Shown here: one piece after another, positions 32,210-39,822 of the stretch
How positions within the stretch are numbered: the stretch's first letter is position 1
How the letters are laid out: every line of letters begins with the position of its first letter
Origin: JBELMB01 sp042088665
Lineage (GTDB): Bacteria > Pseudomonadota > Alphaproteobacteria > Rhodobacterales > Rhodobacteraceae
Reading direction: 5' to 3'
Length of the DNA: 64,000 nucleotides
Assembly (NCBI GenBank): GCA_042088665.1
Contig: JBELMB010000001.1
Coordinates: forward strand, 1-64,000
The notes under the pieces: model-generated
Database searches by the model: none
Seen by the model: the letters and a program-made list of their open reading frames with translations, nothing else
What the model was told of the DNA's origin: nothing
Position numbers and translations under genes: made by a program

Positions 32210-33724
32210 TCAGGTCAAAGCAAGGTCCGTCGCGATCGCCTCGGCCGCGTGCCGTGCGGAGAGCGTTGCCATTGGCACCCCCGCTCCCGGGTGCACCCCG
32301 CCCCCCACCAGATAGAAGCCCCGTAGTCCCGTCCGTGCCCGAGGCCGGCGCAGGCTCGCGGTCAGCCCATGTGGGCTCTGCCCGTAGAGGGAACCGGCGG
32401 TCTCTGGGAAGAGCCGGTCGAAATCCGTTGGTGTCGTCAGCGCCGTGACGTCGGGCAGTGGGTCGAAGCGCAGCCCGAAACGGGCCAGACTGTCGAAGGT
32501 CTGTGTCAGACAAGTTTCAGCCTCCTGTGGGATGGGCACCGCTTTTGTCAGGGGGGCCGCGTTGAGAATGATCTCGAAGCGTTCCAGCCCTTGCGGTGCC
32601 TGTGTCATGCCGCCGTTGCCGCGGTCTTCGGCGCAGATGTAGATTGAGGGGTCCACCGGCAAGCGACCGGCCTTCAGGTCGGAGAACTCGCTGCGGATGT
32701 CACCGGAAAAGAATACGTTGTGATGCGCCAGCGGCGGGCCCGAGACGCGGGCGGCAAAGCTCCAGACCCGGGCGGAATAGCTGCGTGGGTCGGATTTTGC
32801 GGGCCGGGCGATCTGACTCACATGTGGTCCCAGTTTGCCTGTGGCCAACGCGCGGGGATCCCCGTTGAAGACCACCAGCGGTGCGTCCAGCCTGGTGCCA
32901 TCGTCCAGCACAACGCCTGTGACGCGGCCAAAATTGGCGTCGATCCTGGTGACGCGGGTGTTCATACGCATCACGCCACCCATGGCGACGAAATGCCGTG
33001 ACATGGCTTGGGCCAGCTTGTGCATGCCGCCCTTCACGGTCCAGACGCCACGTGCCTCTGCCTGCCAGATCAGCGAGAGCAGGGCGGGTGATTCGAAGGG
33101 CGAGCCTCCGACATAGGTGGCGTAACGTCCGAACAGCTGTGCCAGTCGCGGGTCCGGAAAGCGCCGGGCGAGCCAGCGCGCCATGGTCGTCACCGGCGAG
33201 AGCGCGGGCAGCAGACGTGGCTGGCTGAGCGCCTGCGTGGCAAGTTCAAGCTGCGAGGGCTCTGCGCTGTGCAGCATGGGCCCTTCGAAGGTCTCGAAGA
33301 GCGTCTCCGTCTCCATCCAGAACCGTTCAAAGGCAGCGCGTGCCTCTGGCCCGGCAAACGCCTCGATCGCATGGGCGCTGCGCGCAGGGTCTTCAAAAAG
33401 ATCCAGCTGGCCGCCATCGGGCCAGAAATGTCGGGCGAGGATGTCTTGTCGGGTCAGTTGAACATGATCTGACAGGCGGGTGCCGCAAGCGTCAAACAAG
33501 TCTTCGAAGATCGGACGCATGGTCAGCACGGTTGGCCCCGCATCCACGGGTCCGGCGGCTGACGGCACGGTGCGCATCTTGCCACCGGGCGCGTCATGCA
33601 TGTCCAGCAACATGACCGAGGTCCCGGAGGCCTGCAGCCGCATGGCACAGGCCAGCCCGCCCACGCCTGCGCCAATGACCACGGCCTGAGGTCCGTCAAA
33701 GCTGTTTGGTGACATCGGTCTCAT
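32210..33724 (-). CDS. crtD: Methoxyneurosporene dehydrogenase (C-3,4 desaturase)
   Basis: A 504-residue FAD-dependent desaturase introducing the C-3,4 double bond. The FAD motif VVIGAGVGGLACAM is at residues 15-28, and the C-terminal GFYLVGGGVHPGAGVPMA motif is present. It is paralogous to CrtI. ATG 33724 or the nearby ATG 33715 could be used. It is divergent from crtE, sharing a 93-base promoter region with a PpsR-type site. Confidence 0.94.
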   Translation of the reverse strand: MRPMSPNSFDGPQAVVIGAGVGGLACAMRLQASGTSVMLLDMHDAPGGKMRTVPSAAGPVDAGPTVLTMRPIFEDLFDACGTRLSDHVQLTRQDILARHFWPDGGQLDLFEDPARSAHAIEAFAGPEARAAFERFWMETETLFETFEGPMLHSAEPSQLELATQALSQPRLLPALSPVTTMARWLARRFPDPRLAQLFGRYATYVGGSPFESPALLSLIWQAEARGVWTVKGGMHKLAQAMSRHFVAMGGVMRMNTRVTRIDANFGRVTGVVLDDGTRLDAPLVVFNGDPRALATGKLGPHVSQIARPAKSDPRSYSARVWSFAARVSGPPLAHHNVFFSGDIRSEFSDLKAGRLPVDPSIYICAEDRGNGGMTQAPQGLERFEIILNAAPLTKAVPIPQEAETCLTQTFDSLARFGLRFDPLPDVTALTTPTDFDRLFPETAGSLYGQSPHGLTASLRRPRARTGLRGFYLVGGGVHPGAGVPMATLSARHAAEAIATDLALT

Positions 33725-33753
33725 GAGGGAATTGTTGACTCGATCTTCAAATC

Positions 33754-33771
33754 TGTCCAGTCTAGTTTACA
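33754..33771. promoter_or_regulatory. PpsR/CrtJ-type palindrome between crtD and crtE
   Basis: TGTCCAGTCTAGTTTACA matches TGT-N12-ACA exactly in the divergent crtD/crtE spacer. A near-match (TGT-N12-ACG) lies at 33779-33796, eight bases away, the same spacing as the paired sites at bchC. Paired binding to both is plausible. Confidence 0.7.
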
Positions 33772-33817
33772 GTCTTATTGTCACATAAGGGTGACGGATC
33801 GTCTTGGAGACACTGAA

Positions 33818-34690
33818 ATGGACCTGAAGGCACGTATCGATTCCGCCATGACAACGGCCATTGCCATTGGTCAATCCGGCGCCGCACCGAGCCGCCTGTC
33901 GCAGGCGCTGCACTATGCGACCTCGCCGGGCGGCGCCCGCATCCGCCCTACGATTCTGCTGTCGGTGGCCATGGCTTGTGGCGATGACCGCCCCGAGCTG
34001 AGCAATGCCGCAGCCGCTGCGCTGGAACTGATGCACAGCGCCAGTCTTGTACATGACGACCTGCCCTGCTTCGACGATGCAGAGATGCGGCGCGGAAAAC
34101 CGTCGGTGCACCGGGCCTATGGTCAACCTCTGGCGGTGCTGGCCGGTGACAGCCTGATCATTCTCGCTTTCGAGATGCTGGCACGCGCCGGCAAGGTGGA
34201 TGCGATGCGCTCTGCGCAACTGGTGCTGACGCTGGCGCAGCAGTCGGGCATGCCCGGCGGCATCTGTGCCGGACAGGGCTGGGAAAGCGAAAGCAAGGTG
34301 GATCTGGACGCCTATCACCGGTCCAAGACCGGCGCGCTGTTTATTGCCGCGACGCAGATGGGTGCGATCTCGGCCGGTCAGGATGCAGAGCCCTGGTTCG
34401 AACTTGGCGACCGTATTGGCCAGGCCTTCCAGGTGGCGGATGATCTGCGCGACGCCCTGTGTTCCGAGGTCGAACTGGGCAAGCCGGTTGGTCAGGATGA
34501 CCTGCACGGGCGGCCCAACGCCATCGCATCTTACGGGGTCGAAGGCGCTGTGCAGCGGCTCAAGGACACTCTTTCCGGTGCGATCGCCTCCATTCCCAGC
34601 TGTCCCGGCGAGGCGGCGCTGGCCCAGATGGTCACCTATACCGCCAAGAAGATCATGCCCGACGCGGCGCTGGCAGCGGTCCGCAACTGA
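33818..34690 (+). CDS. crtE: Geranylgeranyl diphosphate synthase
   Basis: A 290-residue prenyltransferase making C20 diphosphate for carotenoids and the bacteriochlorophyll tail. The first aspartate-rich motif DDLPCFDDAE begins at D80, and the second, DDLRD, is near residue 209. ATG 33818 has GGAGA nine bases upstream; an earlier GTG at 33791 would lie in the operator region. It overlaps crtF by one base (TGATG). Confidence 0.95.
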   Translation: MDLKARIDSAMTTAIAIGQSGAAPSRLSQALHYATSPGGARIRPTILLSVAMACGDDRPELSNAAAAALELMHSASLVHDDLPCFDDAEMRRGKPSVHRAYGQPLAVLAGDSLIILAFEMLARAGKVDAMRSAQLVLTLAQQSGMPGGICAGQGWESESKVDLDAYHRSKTGALFIAATQMGAISAGQDAEPWFELGDRIGQAFQVADDLRDALCSEVELGKPVGQDDLHGRPNAIASYGVEGAVQRLKDTLSGAIASIPSCPGEAALAQMVTYTAKKIMPDAALAAVRN

Positions 34691-35769
34691 TGGCGCTGGC
34701 TCTGTCCAGCTGGCTGCACCGACTGGTGGCCCGGCCCGGGTTTCAGAGGGCTGCGGCGCGCCTGCCGGTGGCGCGGCGCTTTGCCCGTGCTGACGGGGCC
34801 GTGCTGTTTGACATCGTGCAGGGATTTGTCCGTGCGCAGGTCTTGTTGGCACTGGTCGAACTGGAACTGCCGCGACGCCTGCTGAACGGCCCGGAAACGG
34901 TGGCGCAACTGGCGCGCTTTGGTGAGATGTCCGAGGACCGGATGCAGATCCTTCTGCAGGGTGGCGCAGGTCTGGGCCTGTTGAAACGCCAGCGGGACGG
35001 ACGTTTTGGCCTGACCCGGCAGGGTGCAGCGCTGGTCGGTGTGCCCGGCCTTGCGCAGATGATTCGCCATCACGGGGCCTTCTACCGTGACATGGCGGAT
35101 CCGCTGGCCCTGTTGCGAGGCGAAGCCGAAACAGAGCTTGCGGCCTTCTGGCCCTATGTCTTTGGCGCGCAGGGGGCTGTCGATCCCGAAGTCACGGCGA
35201 TCTATTCCGACCTGATGGCGCAGTCGCAGCGTCTGGTGGCGCAGGATACTCTGGCGCAGGTCTCTTTGCGCGGTGCGTCCCGGTTGCTGGATGTCGGCGG
35301 CGGCACCGGTGTCTTTCTGGAAGAAGTGGCCAAGGTCGCGCCAAAGGTTGAACGCTGGCTGTTCGATCTGCCCACCGTGGTGGCGCAGGCGCAGGATCCT
35401 GATCTGGTGATCCACCCCGGCTCTTTCCGTGACGATCCTCTTCCACAAGGAATGGATGCGATTTCGCTGATCCGTGTTCTTTACGATCACGCGGATGAGA
35501 CGGTCGCGGCCCTGCTTGCGTCGGCCCATGCGGCGTTGCCGCCCGGTGGACGCATCATCGTGTCCGAACCGATGAGCGGTGGCACGCAGCCCGATCCGCA
35601 GACCGATGTCTATTTCGCCTTCTACACGCTGGCGATGCGCACAGGCCGGACCCGGTCCGCGGCAGAGATCGGCAAGGCCTTGCAGGAGGCCGGTTTTGAC
35701 AAGGTGCAGGCGTGTCGACCACGCCGGGCCTACGTCACCGGCACCGTCACGGCTGTCAAGCCACACTGA
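34690..35769 (+). CDS. crtF: Hydroxyneurosporene (spheroidene pathway) O-methyltransferase
   Basis: A 359-residue SAM-dependent methyltransferase that methylates the C1 hydroxyl of 1-hydroxy carotenoids. It has an N-terminal dimerisation/winged-helix region (about 1-150) and a Rossmann domain with SAM motif LLDVGGGTG near residue 200. The ATG shares a base with the crtE stop. The bchC promoter region begins directly after its TGA. Confidence 0.94.
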   Translation: MALALSSWLHRLVARPGFQRAAARLPVARRFARADGAVLFDIVQGFVRAQVLLALVELELPRRLLNGPETVAQLARFGEMSEDRMQILLQGGAGLGLLKRQRDGRFGLTRQGAALVGVPGLAQMIRHHGAFYRDMADPLALLRGEAETELAAFWPYVFGAQGAVDPEVTAIYSDLMAQSQRLVAQDTLAQVSLRGASRLLDVGGGTGVFLEEVAKVAPKVERWLFDLPTVVAQAQDPDLVIHPGSFRDDPLPQGMDAISLIRVLYDHADETVAALLASAHAALPPGGRIIVSEPMSGGTQPDPQTDVYFAFYTLAMRTGRTRSAAEIGKALQEAGFDKVQACRPRRAYVTGTVTAVKPH

Positions 35770-35787
35770 CAGGATGTCGCAATTTAC

Positions 35788-35805
35788 TGTCAGAATTCAT
35801 TGACA
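35788..35805. promoter_or_regulatory. PpsR/CrtJ-type palindrome 1 at the bchC promoter
   Basis: TGTCAGAATTCATTGACA matches TGT-N12-ACA. Its right end forms TTGACA (35800-35805), a perfect sigma-70 -35 hexamer. It is eight bases from a second palindrome, the arrangement described for CrtJ at the Rhodobacter capsulatus bchC promoter. Confidence 0.8.
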
Positions 35806-35813
35806 GCAAAAAC

Positions 35814-35831
35814 TGTCAGGCTAGACTGACA
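35814..35831. promoter_or_regulatory. PpsR/CrtJ-type palindrome 2 at the bchC promoter
   Basis: TGTCAGGCTAGACTGACA matches TGT-N12-ACA and covers a possible -10 hexamer TAGACT (35822-35827) 16 bases after the TTGACA of palindrome 1. Two bound dimers would occlude both hexamers. The promoter would drive bchC-X-Y-Z and probably read into puf. Confidence 0.8.
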
Positions 35832-35893
35832 GGTGACCGTAAGAGAAGCGCGAACACTTGGCGCTCGATTCGACAAGCGGGGGGAGTGAAGAC

Positions 35894-36835
35894 ATGCATA
35901 CGCAGGCCATCTTGCTGCGCGGCCCCGAGGATCTGGGCGTCGATACATTGCAGATCAGCGATCCGGGTCCTTCGGATCTGGTGATCGAGATCAGTCATTC
36001 GGGCATTTCGACCGGCACGGAAAAGCTGTTCTGGTCGGGCAAGATGCCACCGTTTCCGGGCATGGGCTATCCGCTTGTTCCCGGCTACGAGGCCTGCGGT
36101 CGCGTGGTCGAAGCCGGATCAGAGACCGGATTTGCCGTGGGTGACCATGTCTTTGTTCCCGGGGCGAACTGCTACGAAGGTGCGCATGGCCTTTTTGGTG
36201 GCGCGGCGCAGTTGATCGTCAGCGATGCGGCCCGCGTGGCACGGATCGACGGCGGCATGGGGGCCGAAGGGTCGCTTTTGGCGCTGGCCGCCACCGCGCG
36301 CCACGCGATGGCCGGATTGAACCGCACGCTGCCTGATCTGATTGTCGGGCACGGCGTGCTGGGCCGCCTTCTGGCGCGGCTCGTCGTTGCCTCCGGTGCG
36401 CCCGCGCCCACGGTTTGGGAAATCGACGAAAGCCGTCAGGGTGGTGCGCTGGGCTATGACGTGGTGCATCCCGACAATGACCCGCGCCGCGACTACCAGG
36501 CGATCTATGACGCTTCCGGCAACGGGGCGCTGCTGAATGACCTCGTCGGCCGCATTGCCAAGGGCGGAGAAATCGTGCTGGCCGGGTTCTATACCCAGCC
36601 GCTGTCTTTCGCCTTTCCGCCCGCCTTCATGAAAGAGGCCCGCTTCCGCATCGCGGCGGAATGGGACCGCGACGATCTTGCCGCCACACGGGGCCTGATC
36701 GACGCCGGAGCCCTGTCGCTGGGCGGACTCATCACGCACACCGCTGCAGCCGCCACTGCAGCACAAGCCTACAGGACGGCGTTTGAAGATCCGTCCTGTT
36801 TGAAAATGATCATCGAATGGGAGACTGCGGCATGA
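35894..36835 (+). CDS. bchC: Bacteriochlorophyllide a dehydrogenase
   Basis: A 313-residue medium-chain-dehydrogenase-like enzyme that oxidises the 3-hydroxyethyl group to 3-acetyl in bacteriochlorophyllide a. The VPGYEACGRVVEAG region and a nucleotide-binding VGHGVLGRLLARL near residue 147 are visible. GGGGGAGTGAAGAC precedes the ATG at 35894. The stop overlaps bchX (ATGA). It heads bchC-X-Y-Z under the double PpsR-type operator. Confidence 0.95.
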   Translation: MHTQAILLRGPEDLGVDTLQISDPGPSDLVIEISHSGISTGTEKLFWSGKMPPFPGMGYPLVPGYEACGRVVEAGSETGFAVGDHVFVPGANCYEGAHGLFGGAAQLIVSDAARVARIDGGMGAEGSLLALAATARHAMAGLNRTLPDLIVGHGVLGRLLARLVVASGAPAPTVWEIDESRQGGALGYDVVHPDNDPRRDYQAIYDASGNGALLNDLVGRIAKGGEIVLAGFYTQPLSFAFPPAFMKEARFRIAAEWDRDDLAATRGLIDAGALSLGGLITHTAAAATAAQAYRTAFEDPSCLKMIIEWETAA

Positions 36836-37848
36836 AAGACGAAGTGACCAAGGACGACGTGCCGAACCTCAAGGATTTCGACCAACGCCTGCGTGACGAA
36901 GCGGGCGAAGATCTGGCCGATGTGCTGCCCACCGAGGCCACCAAGAAGACCCAGATCATCGCGATCTACGGCAAAGGCGGTATCGGCAAGAGCTTTACCC
37001 TTGCCAACCTCAGCTGCATGATGGCCGAGCAGGGCAAGCGGGTCCTGCTGATCGGTTGCGATCCGAAGTCTGACACGACCTCGCTGCTGTTCGGCGGCAA
37101 GGCCTGCCCGACGATCATCGAGACCTCCACCAAGAAGAAGCTCGCCGGAGAAGAGGTCGCCATCGGTGACGTCTGTTACAAGCGCAACGGCGTTTTCGCC
37201 ATGGAGCTCGGCGGACCCGAAGTGGGCCGCGGCTGTGGTGGGCGCGGCATCATCCACGGTTTCGAACTGCTGGAAAAGCTGGGCTTTCACGACTGGGATT
37301 TCGACTACGTGCTGCTGGATTTCCTCGGTGACGTGGTCTGCGGCGGATTTGGTCTGCCGATCGCACGGGACATGGCACAGAAGGTGATCCTTGTCGGATC
37401 CAACGATCTGCAAAGCCTCTATGTGGCGAACAACGTTTGCTCCGCGGTGGAATACTTCCGCAAGCTGGGCGGCAATGTGGGCATCGCGGGCCTTGTGGTG
37501 AACAAGGACGATGGCAGCGGCGAAGCACATGCCTTTGCCGAGGCGGCGGGCATTCCGGTGCTTGCCTCGATCCCTGCGGACGACGATCTGCGCAAGAAAA
37601 GCGCGAACTACCAGATCGTTGGCACAGACGCGAGCCCCTGGGGCGCGCTGTTTGCCGAGCTGGGCATGAACGCCGCAAGCGCACCGCCGGTGCGGCCGAC
37701 CCCGCTTAGCCAAGACGAGCTTCTGGACCTCTTTGACGGCTCCGAAACGGGTGCCGGCGTTGTCCTCGAGCCGGCGACAGACGCGGATATGCGCGGCAAG
37801 GATGCCAAGCCAAAGATCAGCCTCGAGGTGATCTATGACGAAGTCTGA
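36832..37848 (+). CDS. bchX: Chlorophyllide reductase iron protein subunit X
   Basis: A 338-residue NifH-like ATPase delivering electrons to BchY-BchZ for B-ring reduction of chlorophyllide a. P-loop GKGGIGKS lies near residue 49; the cluster cysteines are in GRGCGGRG and GDVVCGGFG. ATG overlaps the bchC stop. Its last four codons overlap a micro-ORF that begins at 37835, so translation appears coupled through to bchY. Confidence 0.96.
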   Translation: MKDEVTKDDVPNLKDFDQRLRDEAGEDLADVLPTEATKKTQIIAIYGKGGIGKSFTLANLSCMMAEQGKRVLLIGCDPKSDTTSLLFGGKACPTIIETSTKKKLAGEEVAIGDVCYKRNGVFAMELGGPEVGRGCGGRGIIHGFELLEKLGFHDWDFDYVLLDFLGDVVCGGFGLPIARDMAQKVILVGSNDLQSLYVANNVCSAVEYFRKLGGNVGIAGLVVNKDDGSGEAHAFAEAAGIPVLASIPADDDLRKKSANYQIVGTDASPWGALFAELGMNAASAPPVRPTPLSQDELLDLFDGSETGAGVVLEPATDADMRGKDAKPKISLEVIYDEV

Positions 37849-38008
37849 ACAAGAGGCTCGGGCGAGCACTGCATTGCCGTACAAGGCCCTGGAATGGTCC
37901 CGGACCGCCCTGCAGTCGAGCCATGAGACGCTTGAGGAAAGCAATGCGCGGATAAAGGCTTCGGCCGATTTCCTCGCCGCTTTCCAGGCCAGGCGTCAGG
38001 TCTTCTGA
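37835..38008 (+). CDS. Micro-ORF of 57 codons between bchX and bchY
   Basis: Unrecognised. It encodes a 57-residue, alanine/serine/glutamate-rich, probably helical peptide opening MTKSEQEARASTALPYKALE and ending AAFQARRQVF; there is no membrane segment or cysteine. Evidence that it is real: GAGG lies six bases before the ATG, it overlaps bchX by 14 bases, its TGA shares a base with the next ATG (TGATG), and the interval would otherwise be a 299-base gap in an operon with no other gaps of that kind. It could assist or stabilise chlorophyllide reductase, but that is guesswork. Confidence 0.65.
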   Translation: MTKSEQEARASTALPYKALEWSRTALQSSHETLEESNARIKASADFLAAFQARRQVF

Positions 38009-38151
38009 TGACGCAAGAACCGGCACATGGGACATGGTCTCCTCATTCTGACGCGCTGCGCGACACGCGCCACATGCCGGGGCACGCCAGCCCCGAGCAG
38101 GTGCAGCGTCTGCTTGAGGATATACGCCGGGCAAGGAGGATTCGCAGATGA
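38008..38151 (+). CDS. Micro-ORF of 47 codons directly upstream of bchY
   Basis: Unrecognised. A 47-residue basic peptide beginning MTQEPAHGTWSPHSDALRDT and ending in an arginine-rich helix-like tail (LLEDIRRARRIRR). Its ATG shares a base with the previous micro-ORF's stop and its own TGA overlaps the bchY ATG (ATGA). The bchY Shine-Dalgarno sequence AAGGAGGA lies inside it, so part of the tail composition (RARRIRR) may reflect that constraint. Alternatively it is a leader for translational coupling to bchY. Confidence 0.6.
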   Translation: MTQEPAHGTWSPHSDALRDTRHMPGHASPEQVQRLLEDIRRARRIRR

Positions 38152-39707
38152 GCGAAGAGATCTACGACACCGCCGCCGAGGTGGATGTGATCCGTGGCGA
38201 AACCCGGGCAGAGCCCTTGCCGGAAGGTGAGGCGCAGGGCCTTGGCTGTCATTCCGGGTCTGATATGGCCGAGGCTGCGCGCCTCGCCGGGCAGTCCGAG
38301 ATGATGGACCAGTTTGCAAAAGACTATCCGCAGGGGCCGCATGACAAGCCACAAAGCATGTGCCCGGCCTTTGGGTCGTTGCGCGTCGGACTGCGGATGC
38401 GCCGCGTGGCGACGGTCCTGTCAGGATCGGCCTGCTGCGTTTACGGGCTGACCTTTGTGTCGCATTTCTACGGTGCGCGGCGGTCTGTGGGCTATGTGCC
38501 TTTCAACTCAGAGACGCTGGTGACCGGCAAGCTGTTCGAGGATATCCGCGAAAGCGTGCATGATCTGGCCGATCCGGACAAATACGATGCCATCGTGGTG
38601 ACGAACCTCTGTGTTCCGTCTGCCTCTGGTGTGCCGCTGCGACTGTTGCCGGATGAGATCAACGGCGTGCGGATTGTCGGGATTGACGTGCCGGGATTCG
38701 GCGTGCCGACCCATGCCGAAGCCAAGGATGTCTTGGCCGGTGCGATGTTGAACTATGCCCGCAAAGAGATCGAGGCCGGTCCGGTGCAGGCGCCCGAAGG
38801 TGGGCGTGACGACCGTCCGACCGTGACCTTGCTGGGTGAGATGTTCCCTGCCGACCCGATGATGATCGGCGCGATGCTGGCCCCGATGGGTCTGGCTGCA
38901 GGGCCGGTTGTCCCCTGTCGCGAATGGCGCGAGCTGTATGCCGCGCTGGATTGCGGTGCGGTGGCGGCGATCCATCCTTTTTATACAGCGGCGATCCGCG
39001 AGTTCGAGGCGGCAGGTCGCCCGGTGCTGGGCTCTGCCCCGGTCGGGGTCGAGGGCACGCATGACTGGCTCGCGCGCATGGGCGAGACCTTCGGTGTTCC
39101 GGAGGCGCAGATCGGGGCCGCGCAGAACGCCTTTATCCCTGCGATCCGGGGCGCTCTTGCCGGTGCCAGGATTGACGGGACGATCACCTTGTCAGGCTAT
39201 GAGGGATCGGAGCTGCTGGTCGCGCGCTTGCTGATCGAAAGCGGTGCCAAGGTGCCCTATGTGGGCACCGCCTGCCCCAAGACACGCTTTAACGCACATG
39301 ATGCGGCCTGGCTGGAAGCGCATGGCGTCAAGGTGAAGTACCGTGCCTCGCTCGAAGATGATTGCGCAGCGATGGAAGCGATCCGCCCGGATCTGGCCAT
39401 TGGCACCACCCCGGTGGTGCAGAAGGCCAAGGCGCTGGGTCTTCCGGGGCTGTATTTCACCAACCTGATCTCGGCGCGGCCGCTGATGGGTCCGGCTGGC
39501 GCAGGCAGCCTTGCGCAGGTGATCAATGCGGCCATCGGCAACAAGACCCGCATGGACGACATGAAGGCCTTTTTCGAGGGTGTTGGCGAGGGTGACACCG
39601 CTGGCATCTGGGAAGGTGATCCGAACCGTCATCCGGAGTTCCGCGCACGCTATGCCAAGAAACTGGAGAAGCAGGCGCGGGCGGCCAAGGCGGAGCAGAT
39701 GATATGA
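38148..39707 (+). CDS. bchY: Chlorophyllide reductase subunit Y
   Basis: A 519-residue NifD-like subunit of chlorophyllide a oxidoreductase, which reduces ring B to form the bacteriochlorin. Candidate cluster cysteines occur in SMCPAFG, GSACCVYGL and TNLCVPSASG. The first 60 residues are variable and acidic. AAGGAGGA precedes the ATG, which overlaps the upstream micro-ORF. bchZ follows after a spacer with a palindromic element. Confidence 0.95.
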   Translation: MSEEIYDTAAEVDVIRGETRAEPLPEGEAQGLGCHSGSDMAEAARLAGQSEMMDQFAKDYPQGPHDKPQSMCPAFGSLRVGLRMRRVATVLSGSACCVYGLTFVSHFYGARRSVGYVPFNSETLVTGKLFEDIRESVHDLADPDKYDAIVVTNLCVPSASGVPLRLLPDEINGVRIVGIDVPGFGVPTHAEAKDVLAGAMLNYARKEIEAGPVQAPEGGRDDRPTVTLLGEMFPADPMMIGAMLAPMGLAAGPVVPCREWRELYAALDCGAVAAIHPFYTAAIREFEAAGRPVLGSAPVGVEGTHDWLARMGETFGVPEAQIGAAQNAFIPAIRGALAGARIDGTITLSGYEGSELLVARLLIESGAKVPYVGTACPKTRFNAHDAAWLEAHGVKVKYRASLEDDCAAMEAIRPDLAIGTTPVVQKAKALGLPGLYFTNLISARPLMGPAGAGSLAQVINAAIGNKTRMDDMKAFFEGVGEGDTAGIWEGDPNRHPEFRARYAKKLEKQARAAKAEQMI

Positions 39708-39760
39708 TGGCTGTTGTCGCAGAAAAGTTGCGCCTGCGGGCGAACGGGACAGTGGGCGCA

Positions 39761-39806
39761 TTGGGGGCCAGCCCCCAAACCCCCGGAGTATTTTTGAAAC
39801 AAAGAA
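39761..39806 (+). repeat. Palindromic element, copy 8, between bchY and bchZ
   Basis: The perfect hairpin TTGGGGG-CCAG-CCCCCAA is followed by ACCCCCG and the core GAGTATTTTTGAAACAAAG(AA) at 39786-39806. It lies in the 115-base spacer between two subunits of one enzyme and ends 16 bases before the bchZ ATG. Confidence 0.8.
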
Positions 39807-39822
39807 GCCGGGAGAGGATGGG

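Noticed and set aside
33779..33796. TGT-N12-ACG near-match as an independent PpsR operator
   Set aside because: One conserved base is wrong, so it is mentioned only as a possible helper site beside the perfect one at 33754.
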